A stretch of 35,304 nt of DNA from Anaerolineae bacterium (lineage in GTDB: Bacteria > Chloroflexota > Anaerolineae > Promineifilales > Promineifilaceae), in assembly GCA_024762395.1 (NCBI GenBank), contig JANTHP010000007.1, positions 1 to 35,304 on the forward strand. The letters run 5' to 3'. This document shows, one piece after another, positions 22,997 through 30,512 of this stretch. The translations under genes and the position numbers were made by a program. How positions within the stretch are numbered: position 1 is the stretch's first letter; the number at the start of each line of letters is the position of its first letter. The notes beneath the pieces are model-generated. The model searched no databases and had not been told where the DNA came from. It worked only from the letters and a program-made list of their open reading frames with translations.

Positions 22997-25633
22997 ATGA
23001 AGAAGTACACCATAGTTGTTGTAGCAGCCTTGATCTTGACGTTAGCAGTCGTCGGTGTTGCTTTAGCTTCTTCGGTCAACGAATCCGTATCCTCCCCTGT
23101 AGCTTCTGCCCCGCAAGCTGCACCCGCGGCCCAAACCGACGGCGAAGGCTGCCTGGCCTGTCATGACGGCATCGAAGACATCCGCGATCCCAGTTCAGAC
23201 ATGATGAAACAAATTCAGGCGCAGGGCGAATGCACCACCTGCCACGGCGGCGACCCCGATGTGACCGACGATGCTGACGCTGCCCACATGATTGGCGAGG
23301 AGGGCAAATTCTACCCCGATCCTGGCGCGCCCAATGTGGTAGATAAAACATGCGGCCGCTGCCACGTGGATTATGGCTATGCCATGAACCTCTCCCTGAT
23401 GAACACCGAAGCCGGTAAAATTCAGGGTAACTTGTGGGCCTGGGGCGTCCACGGCGAGTATGGCGAAGAACGCGCCCATGTATTTGCCAACTACACCCTC
23501 GACGATGTGGATGGAACCACACCCATCTTCGGGACAGACACTTACAAAGCATACATGGAAGCGCTCATTGCCGCTTATCCCGACCAGATGCCCACCCACA
23601 TGGACGAACTGCCTAACCCCACCGTCGAAGAGATCGTTGCCGACCCATCGCTGGCTGCTTTCACCTACCAACGCAACCAATGCCAGCGTTGCCACGTTGG
23701 CACGCCTCCCCGCAGCAAACGCGGCGACTGGCGCGGCATGGGCTGCTCATCCTGCCACATCCCCTACAGCAATGAAGGTTTCTACGAAGGTAGCGACCCC
23801 ACCATCCCCACGGATGAACCGGGACACTTGTTGACACACTCCATCCAGGGAACCCGCGAAACAGGCGGCATTCCGGTGGAAACCTGCAACTCCTGCCACA
23901 ATCGAGGCAAACGTATCGGCGTCAGTTTCGAAGGCATCATGGAATTTCCGTATGGGACACCCACCGATGAAACCGGTATGGGCGAACCCAAGCTGCACAC
24001 CAAGAAATACTTGTACATCAAAGACGACTTGCATCACGATCCCATCAGCCGGGATGGCAACCCCGAAGGCGGGATGCTCTGCCAGGATTGCCACACCAGC
24101 ATTGACATGCACGGCGATGGCAACCTGTTCGGCACCACGCTGGCTCAGGTCGAGATCGAATGCTCCGACTGCCACGGCACAACCGACGCCTTCCCCTGGG
24201 ACCTCCCTATTGGCTATGGCGAAGAAATCCTGGATGCAAGTGAAATGGGCACGTCGGGCGAAGGACGCGGAACAGTAGCTCAGTTGTCTACCAATATGCT
24301 TGACGGCACAGTTTACGAAGCGGAGGATGGCTACATGCTTACTGCGCGTGGCAACCCGTTTGGTAACGTAGTACGGCGCGGCGACGATGTTATCGTTCAC
24401 TCGGCAACGGGACGCGATTACACCGTACCCACGCTGCACGGCATCAAGCTAGCCGGTACATGGAAATCGCCTGACGCAGAAGTCGCTATGGATGCGGTTG
24501 GCGCGCACAAGGACAAGCTGGAATGCTACTCCTGCCACGCCGATTGGGCGCCGCAGTGCTACGGCTGCCATGTCACGGCCGATTACACCGAAGGTAATAC
24601 CGGTACTGACTGGGTTGCGGTTGGTAATTCCAAGAATGCCAGCGGCGTAGCCGATACTAGCCTGGTATTGGACGGTAAGATCAGCGAAGGTCGCACCTAT
24701 CTCCGTTGGGAAGACCCGATTTTGGGTATCAACGGCGAAGGGCGCGTTACTCCGCTCATCCCCGGCTGCCAAGTTATCTACACCGTCATCGGCCCGGATG
24801 GGCAAAATGTGGTCAACAACGTAATTGGTCACACCCTGCCCGGTGAGGAAGGCGGTGGCGAGAATGGACAGCGCGGCATTGACATGGCCCCGGCCCAGCC
24901 GCATACGGTTGGCCGTGAAGCCCGCAAATGTGAATCCTGCCACAGCGATCCCAAGGCGTTAGGCTACGGTATCGGCGGCGGTAAGTTCATGCAAGGGTAT
25001 GACGAAGGGTTTGTCATTGATCTACGTGATGCCGACGGCAACGTCATCCCTTCCAACTACCAGACGCAGATAGCGGCCATTCCTGATTTGCCAATGGACT
25101 TGACCCAGATTGTGGACCCGGAAACGGGCGAACAAATGCAGACGGTCGGGTCTCACTGGCCTGGTTCTGGCCCGTTAACGGCCGATCAGCGAGAACGGAT
25201 GGAACGTACCGGCGTTTGCATGGGTTGCCACACTAACATGGCTGACGCTGCATTCTGGAACGAGCAGGTCATCGCAAAATACGGTGAAATCGCCTCCAAT
25301 GATGATCACATCAACATGATGAACCAGCTCTTACAGGACGCGGTAGCCGGCCCTGAGGTAATCGAGGCTCCGGCCGCGGACAACGGTTCTGATGAAGCAT
25401 TGGCGGCAGCGCAGGAACAGGTACAGGGTTTGGAATCCGAGCTGGCCGAATCGCAGGCGGCATTGACAGACGCTCAGGCGGAACTGGCCAATGCGGAAGC
25501 CACTGTGGAAGCTATGCCTGAAGCGGCCCCGACTGAAGAAGCTGGCGGCGGCAATACGTTGTACGTCATTCTGGCTTTGATTGGCGGGCTGTTGGTTGGC
25601 GCTGGCGGCATGTTTGCCATGAAGAAAAGTTAA
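22997..25633 (+). CDS. Dodecaheme c-type cytochrome with C-terminal coiled coil and membrane anchor
   Basis: This 878-residue protein has an N-terminal signal (MKKYTIVVVAALILTLAVVG, cleaved or anchoring near 26) and twelve CxxCH haem motifs between residues 52 and 745: CLACH, CTTCH, CGRCH, CQRCH, CSSCH, CNSCH, CQDCH, CSDCH, CYSCH, CYGCH, CESCH and CMGCH. An alanine/glutamate-rich coiled coil (about 798-842) leads to a C-terminal membrane segment (about 853-873) ending AMKKS. It should be an electron conduit on the outside of the cytoplasmic membrane. ATG 22997 has AGAGGAG 8 bases upstream; a longer frame from 22937 lacks one. It heads the Act-type operon, so exchange of electrons with ActA or ActE is likely. 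I do not know an exact family name. No ACGGCCGT octamer occurs in it. Confidence 0.9.
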   Translation: MKKYTIVVVAALILTLAVVGVALASSVNESVSSPVASAPQAAPAAQTDGEGCLACHDGIEDIRDPSSDMMKQIQAQGECTTCHGGDPDVTDDADAAHMIGEEGKFYPDPGAPNVVDKTCGRCHVDYGYAMNLSLMNTEAGKIQGNLWAWGVHGEYGEERAHVFANYTLDDVDGTTPIFGTDTYKAYMEALIAAYPDQMPTHMDELPNPTVEEIVADPSLAAFTYQRNQCQRCHVGTPPRSKRGDWRGMGCSSCHIPYSNEGFYEGSDPTIPTDEPGHLLTHSIQGTRETGGIPVETCNSCHNRGKRIGVSFEGIMEFPYGTPTDETGMGEPKLHTKKYLYIKDDLHHDPISRDGNPEGGMLCQDCHTSIDMHGDGNLFGTTLAQVEIECSDCHGTTDAFPWDLPIGYGEEILDASEMGTSGEGRGTVAQLSTNMLDGTVYEAEDGYMLTARGNPFGNVVRRGDDVIVHSATGRDYTVPTLHGIKLAGTWKSPDAEVAMDAVGAHKDKLECYSCHADWAPQCYGCHVTADYTEGNTGTDWVAVGNSKNASGVADTSLVLDGKISEGRTYLRWEDPILGINGEGRVTPLIPGCQVIYTVIGPDGQNVVNNVIGHTLPGEEGGGENGQRGIDMAPAQPHTVGREARKCESCHSDPKALGYGIGGGKFMQGYDEGFVIDLRDADGNVIPSNYQTQIAAIPDLPMDLTQIVDPETGEQMQTVGSHWPGSGPLTADQRERMERTGVCMGCHTNMADAAFWNEQVIAKYGEIASNDDHINMMNQLLQDAVAGPEVIEAPAADNGSDEALAAAQEQVQGLESELAESQAALTDAQAELANAEATVEAMPEAAPTEEAGGGNTLYVILALIGGLLVGAGGMFAMKKS

Positions 25634-25648
25634 TTAAAAGAGAAGGTA

Positions 25649-25680
25649 TGGTGGGCAAATGAGCGGACAGTTGCCCACCA
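25649..25680. repeat. Hairpin TGGTGGGCAA/TTGCCCACCA
   Basis: Perfect 10-base arms enclose a 12-base loop, 15 bases after the dodecaheme cytochrome stop. No T run follows, so it is more likely an mRNA-stabilising or attenuating hairpin than a full terminator. Confidence 0.7.
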
Positions 25681-25746
25681 CAATGAATGGGGGTCGTCTC
25701 GTCTGGCTTGGTGCGTGGACGGGGCGGCCTCCTTCAGGGGACTAGT

Positions 25747-26616
25747 ATGAAGCAAATGGCTTTAAATCACAAGAAACCGTTCAACTGGCAGGCTGTTCTT
25801 ATTGTTTTGGGCGTTATTCTAATTTTGACAAGCGGTGTTTTATGGTGGACGAATCGGAGCGGCGCTGCGTCGGTGGAGTCGTCTCCGGCTGTGGAGACCG
25901 AAAGCAAGTCGCCGGCCGATGATTTTGTGGAGTTGGGGCTGAAACGCGCTCAGTCAGGCGATGTTGAAGGGGCGATGGAAGCGTTGGATATCGCTATTGC
26001 TTCTGATCCTGGCGGGGCGGCGCAAGCGTATTACTATCGCGGCTTGATCCAGGCCCAGCAGGGGGAGTTGAGCGCCGCGCTAGATGATTTTGACAGCGGT
26101 ATTGCTGCCAATCCTCATTTGCCGGAATTGTTTGCCGCACGGGGGACGACGTATGCCTCAATGGGGCGTCCGGCATCGGCGATTGATGATTTTTCGCAGG
26201 CGATTAAATTGGACGCGACTCATGCGGCAACGTATGTGAATCGGGGACAGGCTTATATGAATATGGGCGAGCCGGATTTGGCGATGGAGGATTTTAATAC
26301 GGCGCTGGAGATGGATCCGGAGTTGACGGCCGCTTACTTTAATCGCGGCGTCTTGTATTTGGAGAAGAGCGAGAATGAGAAGGCGCTGGCTGATTTTGAT
26401 GCCTGTATTGATTTAGCCCCGGAAGCGCCCGCCCCTTATTTTAACCGGGCGGTGGCGTACATGAATTTGAATGAATTGGAGTTGGCGGCGACGGATTTAA
26501 CGATCTACATTGGCATGACGGATGATGAAGAAGGCCGCCATCAAGCCCAGGCGCTGCGGGATTCGATGCTGGATTATGAGGGCGCCAGTCATCTGGATGT
26601 GGATGCGCAGGAGTAG
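25747..26616 (+). CDS. Membrane-anchored TPR protein
   Basis: This 289-residue protein has one N-terminal membrane segment (about 14-36), then a linker and about six tetratricopeptide repeats (about 60-270), for example AYYYRGLIQAQQGELSAALDDFD and TYVNRGQAYMNMGEPDLAMEDFN. TPR proteins hold partners together; here the place between the dodecaheme cytochrome and ActA suggests a role in assembly of the respiratory complex or in cytochrome maturation. That role is inferred. I chose ATG 25747, preceded by AGGGGA, because an in-frame upstream start at 25687 gives an unlikely N-terminus. Confidence 0.87.
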   Translation: MKQMALNHKKPFNWQAVLIVLGVILILTSGVLWWTNRSGAASVESSPAVETESKSPADDFVELGLKRAQSGDVEGAMEALDIAIASDPGGAAQAYYYRGLIQAQQGELSAALDDFDSGIAANPHLPELFAARGTTYASMGRPASAIDDFSQAIKLDATHAATYVNRGQAYMNMGEPDLAMEDFNTALEMDPELTAAYFNRGVLYLEKSENEKALADFDACIDLAPEAPAPYFNRAVAYMNLNELELAATDLTIYIGMTDDEEGRHQAQALRDSMLDYEGASHLDVDAQE

Positions 26617-26700
26617 TCGAGCAGTCATTTAGTCTTGTAGTCGAGTAGTCCGACTACCAGACTACGCGACTACGCGACTAACAGACTAACAGACTAAGAG
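26612..26700. repeat. Word array (GTAGTC then GACTAC/GACTAA)
   Basis: GTAGTCGA, GCAGTCAT and TTAGTCTT words at 26614-26650 are followed by complementary GACTACCA, GACTACGC and GACTAACA words at 26652-26697. The words are close to those of the 1559-1698 array, 25 kb away. The array ends next to the AGAGGAG ribosome-binding site of actA. Confidence 0.8.
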
Positions 26701-26709
26701 GAGTTTTTT

Positions 26710-27243
26710 ATGTCCCGAATTGTGTCCGGGCTGAGACGTCAGCCGGTGATTTTGTTGGCGGGATTGGTTTTGGTTGTGGTTTTGGTTGGCGGGGTAGTGA
26801 GCCGGGGAACGGCCGTTGCCCAAGACCAGCCCCTCGATTACAGCCACCAAACCCATATCGCTGCCGGGATGGACTGCTTGTTCTGCCATTCCAGCGCCAC
26901 TCGCTCCCAAATAGCCGGCGTACCGTCAGTCCAAAAATGTATGGGCTGTCATGAAACGATTACGCCGGAGAGCGAATCCATGCAAACCTTGCAGGGATAT
27001 TGGGAACGGCAGGAGCCAATCCCCTGGGAACGAGTGAATAAACAACCTGATTTTGTCTATTTCAGCCACCAGCCGCATGTGAACAGCGGGCTGGCCTGTG
27101 AAAACTGTCACGGCGACGTTAGCTCGATGGATCAAGCTCAAAAGTCGGTGGAAATGGATATGGGTTGGTGTTTGGACTGCCACGCGCAGCAGGATGAGGC
27201 AATTGCGCCACATTTGTGGGATTGCGTGGTGTGTCATCAGTGA
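26710..27243 (+). CDS. actA: ActA-like pentaheme cytochrome c
   Basis: This 177-residue protein has an N-terminal membrane anchor (about 12-31) and five haem motifs: CLFCH (56-60), CMGCH (77-81), CENCH (130-134), CLDCH (154-158) and CVVCH (172-176, one residue from the end). Histidines in YSHQTHI and YFSHQPH are the usual sixth ligands of class III-type domains. Five haems match ActA of alternative complex III, which receives electrons from the iron-sulfur subunit. AGAGGAG precedes ATG 26710 by 6 bases. Confidence 0.9.
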   Translation: MSRIVSGLRRQPVILLAGLVLVVVLVGGVVSRGTAVAQDQPLDYSHQTHIAAGMDCLFCHSSATRSQIAGVPSVQKCMGCHETITPESESMQTLQGYWERQEPIPWERVNKQPDFVYFSHQPHVNSGLACENCHGDVSSMDQAQKSVEMDMGWCLDCHAQQDEAIAPHLWDCVVCHQ

Positions 27244-27465
27244 TGGTGGCTGGTAGCTGGTGGCTGGTAGCTGGTGGCTGGTGGCTGGTGGCTGGTGGCT
27301 GGTAGCTGGTGGCTGGTGGCTGGTGGCTGGTAGCTGGTGGTTGGTCTCTAGTTTGCCAACGACCAACGACCAACAACCAACGACCAACAACCAACGACCA
27401 ACGACCAACAACCAACAACCAACGACCAACAACCAACAACCAACAACAAACAACCAGCAACAGGA
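27244..27465. repeat. Large heptad array (GGTGGCT/GGTAGCT then CCAACGA/CCAACAA)
   Basis: About 100 bases of G/T-rich heptads (GGTGGCT, GGTAGCT) at 27244-27345 are followed, after CTCTAGTTTG, by about 100 bases of A/C-rich heptads (CCAACGA, CCAACAA) at 27356-27460. The halves are roughly complementary and could form a very long imperfect hairpin between actA and actB1. The frame of actB1 stays open through the right half for 55 codons, but the ribosome-binding site lies after the array. Confidence 0.9.
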
Positions 27466-27473
27466 ATTTTTTT

Positions 27474-29696
27474 ATGCAAGAGAAATTATCACGCCGAAAC
27501 TTTTTGAAATTGGTAGGCGGCGCGGCGGCGGCAGGAACGGCCGTTGCCATTCCCGTGGCGGCGAAAGGGGTGGGGCAGCAGTTCGTCCCTTACGTCAAAC
27601 CGCCGGAAGAGGCCCTGCCGGGCGACGCGACCTGGTACGCCTCCACCTGCCGCATGTGTCCCGCCGGCTGTGGGATTATGGTGCGAACGATAGACGGCCG
27701 TGCCAAAAAAATCGAAGGCAACCCGGCTTACCCCTTGAACCAGGGCAAACTATGCGCGCGCGGACAGGCCGGCGTCCAGAGCCTGTACAACCCCGACCGG
27801 CTCAAAAACGCCGTCAAGCAAAACGGACGCGGTTCGCGCAGCTTCGAACCCGTCTACTGGGACGCGGCATTGGACGAGGTGTTGGCAAAATTAGACAGCG
27901 TTGACCCTTCCAAAATCGTCTTCTACGCCGGAACCATGCCCGACAATCTTTACTATTTGGTCAGCGAGTGGCTAACCGCCATTGGCGCGCCCGCCCCCGT
28001 CATATACGACCTGCACGCCGCGTTGGAAGGGCGGGCCGTTAGTTTGCAAGCCGCCGAGGAGATGTTCGGCGCAGCGCAAATGCCCGTTTACGATATCGCC
28101 AATGCCGATGTTGTGTTGTCCTTTGGGGCCAATTTCACCGAAACGTGGCAGTCGCCCGTCGCTTACAACAAAGCGTATGGCGATTTTCGCGGGCAGGCAG
28201 GCGGGCGCGGCTTCTTCATCCAATGCGAACCGCGCCTGTCGGCGACGGCGGCCGTGGCCGATGAATGGGTTCCCATTCGCCCCGGCGTAGACGGTTTGGT
28301 GGCGTTGGCGTTGGGCCGCATCATTATTGAGGAGCGGCTGGGAACGGCCGGAACCCTCGGCCAGATTTACGCCGGTATGTACCGGGGCGTGGACGTGCCC
28401 ACCATTGCCAACGCCGCCGGGCTGGAAATTGAGCAGCTACACCGCCTGGCCCGCATTTTGGCCGAAGCGGATCGCCCGGTGGTCATCCCCGGCGGCTACA
28501 CGGCCGGACAAACCAACGGCTACGGCAGTTACCAGGCCATCCAGGCATTGAATTTGGTATTGAGCCGGTTAGGACGGCGCGGCGGTGTTTATTTGTCGCA
28601 GCCGGCCCCGGCGGAAACGCTGCTGACGATGCCCGCGCCCAACAGCTTCGCCGACGTGCAGGCGCTTATCGAAAGAATGAATGCAGGCCAGGTGGAGATG
28701 TTGTTTGTGTACGGTGCGAATCCGGTTTTTGAACTGCCGCAGGCGGCGGGGTTCAAAGAGGCGTTGGCGAAGGTTCCGTTTGTGGTCTCGTTTAGCTCGT
28801 TTGTGGATGAAACGGCCGTGCAATCCGACCTCATCCTCCCCAATAACACCTACCTGGAAAACTGGGGCTACCAGGTCGCCTCGCCCGGCGCCGATCGGCC
28901 GGCGGTGGCCTGCCAACAGCCTGTGGTACGGCCGTTGTACGATACCCGTTCTACTGCCAGCGTCATTTTGGATTTGGCGCACGCGATGGGTGGCGCGGCG
29001 GCGGAGGCATTGCCCTGGGGCAGCGAAATGCTGTTCATGGAAGATGTCGCCAGTATCTTGTTCGGCTCCAGCCTGAACCCGTACACGGCGCAAACGGCGG
29101 GCGAATTTTGGGCTGCTTTTCGTCAACACGGCGGCTGGTGGTCAGATCGGCCGTTGCAGCAGGAGCCGGAACCGGTTGGATTGGGCCAACGCCCCATCAT
29201 CGTAACTGCACCGGCGTTTGACGGCTCGGCCCGCGACTACCCGCTGACCCTTTACCCGTACCCCAGCGTTGTGATGAGCGATGGCCGGGGCGCGAACCTG
29301 CCCTGGCTGCAAGAAACGCCCGATCCGATGACGACGGTCGCCTGGAATACCTGGGTGGAAATCAATCCGGCAACGGCGCACCGGCTGCATCTAAAAAATA
29401 ACGATGTGGTCAAAATTGTCTCGCCGCAGGGGGAGATTGAGGCGACGGTGGTGGAATATCCCGGCATCCGGCCCGATGTGATTGCCATCCCGGTGGGATG
29501 GGGGCATGAGGATTACGGCCGTTACGCCGAAAACCGAGGCAGCAACCCGATAGATTTATTAGCGCCTATCACCGACCCGGAGAGCGGCGCATTGGCCTGG
29601 GGCGCGACCCGCGTGCGTATCGAACGCACCAACCGCACGCACGCCCTGGCACGATTGGAGAGTTTACATGGCGAAGGCAGAGAATCGTTATCGTAA
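27474..29696 (+). CDS. ActB1: molybdopterin-oxidoreductase-like subunit with [4Fe-4S] motif
   Basis: This 740-residue protein has a Tat signal (SRRNFLKLVGG, residues 6-16) and the molybdopterin-oxidoreductase fold. The N-terminal motif C59-x2-C62-x3-C66-x27-C94 should bind one [4Fe-4S] cluster. No Cys, Ser or Sec molybdenum ligand is evident in the expected segment (YDLHAALEGRAVSLQAAEEMFG), so it probably has no molybdenum site, as in ActB and QrcB. Later parts match the fold: FVYGANPVF, SDLILPNNTYLENWG and a C-terminal dinucleotide-binding-type barrel. It is separate from the ferredoxin-like ActB2, whereas ActB in alternative complex III is usually one fused chain. ATG 27474 is chosen because the longer frame only reads array words; CAGGA lies upstream. 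Confidence 0.88.
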   Translation: MQEKLSRRNFLKLVGGAAAAGTAVAIPVAAKGVGQQFVPYVKPPEEALPGDATWYASTCRMCPAGCGIMVRTIDGRAKKIEGNPAYPLNQGKLCARGQAGVQSLYNPDRLKNAVKQNGRGSRSFEPVYWDAALDEVLAKLDSVDPSKIVFYAGTMPDNLYYLVSEWLTAIGAPAPVIYDLHAALEGRAVSLQAAEEMFGAAQMPVYDIANADVVLSFGANFTETWQSPVAYNKAYGDFRGQAGGRGFFIQCEPRLSATAAVADEWVPIRPGVDGLVALALGRIIIEERLGTAGTLGQIYAGMYRGVDVPTIANAAGLEIEQLHRLARILAEADRPVVIPGGYTAGQTNGYGSYQAIQALNLVLSRLGRRGGVYLSQPAPAETLLTMPAPNSFADVQALIERMNAGQVEMLFVYGANPVFELPQAAGFKEALAKVPFVVSFSSFVDETAVQSDLILPNNTYLENWGYQVASPGADRPAVACQQPVVRPLYDTRSTASVILDLAHAMGGAAAEALPWGSEMLFMEDVASILFGSSLNPYTAQTAGEFWAAFRQHGGWWSDRPLQQEPEPVGLGQRPIIVTAPAFDGSARDYPLTLYPYPSVVMSDGRGANLPWLQETPDPMTTVAWNTWVEINPATAHRLHLKNNDVVKIVSPQGEIEATVVEYPGIRPDVIAIPVGWGHEDYGRYAENRGSNPIDLLAPITDPESGALAWGATRVRIERTNRTHALARLESLHGEGRESLS

Positions 29697-29762
29697 TGTG
29701 GCGAGTGGCAGGTTGGCGAGTGGCAGGTTGGCGAGTGGCAAGTTGGCAAGTGGCAAGTTGGT
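29697..29762. repeat. Word array (GGCGAGTGGCAGGTT, 15-bp unit)
   Basis: The unit GGCGAGTGGCAGGTT and close variants (GGCAAGTGGCAAGTT) repeat about four times directly after the actB1 stop. Only one arm is present. The next array, of different octads, starts at the actB2 start codon, with the ribosome-binding site AAGGAGG (29765-29771) between them. Confidence 0.8.
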
Positions 29763-29777
29763 TGAAGGAGGTGTTTT

Positions 29778-30512
29778 ATGACTACCCGACTATCCGACAA
29801 CCCGACTACCCGACTATCCGACCATCGCTGGGGCATGGCGATTGACCTGGATAAATGCACCGGCTGTCAAGCGTGTGTGGTGTCCTGCCATGCCGAAAAT
29901 AATGTGCCTATTGTTGGTGAAGAAGAGGCGGCTTACGGCCGTACTGCCCATTGGCTGCGGATCGAACGGTACTGGGAAGGGGAATACCCCAACGTGAAGG
30001 CCAAATTCATGCCCGTTATGTGCCAGCAGTGCACCGAAGCGCCCTGCGAAGCCGTCTGCCCCGTCTACGCCACCTACCACAGCGATGAGGGGCTAAACGG
30101 GCAAATTTACAACCGCTGCATCGGAACCCGCTTCTGCGGCTCCGCTTGCCCTTACAAACAGCGCATGTACAACTGGTTCGACCCCGTCTTCCCCGAACCG
30201 CTGGAGCAGCAGCTAAACCCGGACGTAACCGTCCGCAGCCGGGGCATCATGGAAAAATGCACCTTCTGCGTCCAGCGCATCCGTCGCGTCAAAGAGGACG
30301 CCAAAGCGGAGGGGCGCGAGGTAACCGACGGCGAAATCCAACCCGCCTGCGCCCAGTCCTGCCCTACCAACGCCATTGTCTTTGGCGATTTGAACGACCC
30401 GGAAAGCCGGGTCAGCCAGATGGCCCGCAGTTCTCGCGCCTTCCGTTTGCTGGAAAACTTGGGAACCGAGCCGGGCGTTGTGTACCTCAAAGGAGGCGAA
30501 ACCCGTGTCTGA
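29778..30512 (+). CDS. ActB2: ferredoxin-like iron-sulfur subunit, 3 x [4Fe-4S] + [3Fe-4S]
   Basis: This 244-residue protein of the DmsB/NrfC/HybA type has four cluster-binding sets: C27, C30, C33, C37; C82, C85, C90, C94; C114, (T117), C120, C124; and C161, C164, C191, C195. The second cysteine of the third set is replaced by threonine, as expected for a [3Fe-4S] cluster and in line with one [3Fe-4S] plus three [4Fe-4S] reported for alternative complex III. It should carry electrons from ActC to ActA or ActB1. ATG 29778 has AAGGAGG 6 bases upstream, so the first 17 residues (MTTRLSDNPTTRLSDHR) are encoded by octad repeat words. It overlaps actC by 8 nt. Confidence 0.93.
   Translation: MTTRLSDNPTTRLSDHRWGMAIDLDKCTGCQACVVSCHAENNVPIVGEEEAAYGRTAHWLRIERYWEGEYPNVKAKFMPVMCQQCTEAPCEAVCPVYATYHSDEGLNGQIYNRCIGTRFCGSACPYKQRMYNWFDPVFPEPLEQQLNPDVTVRSRGIMEKCTFCVQRIRRVKEDAKAEGREVTDGEIQPACAQSCPTNAIVFGDLNDPESRVSQMARSSRAFRLLENLGTEPGVVYLKGGETRV

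Noticed and set aside
27309-27473. N-terminal extension of ActB1 read from the heptad array
   Set aside because: It consists only of repeat-encoded residues, lacks a ribosome-binding site, and would bury the Tat signal that starts at 27474.
26926-27550. Minus-strand frames rich in Val-Gly-Cys-Trp-Leu over the actA-actB1 gap
   Set aside because: They are translations of the heptad array and have no start signal.
27474-29696. True molybdenum enzyme (for example polysulfide, arsenate or nitrate reductase catalytic subunit)
   Set aside because: No molybdenum ligand is seen, and the neighbours ActA, ActC, DUF3341 ActD and ActE point to an electron-transfer complex.
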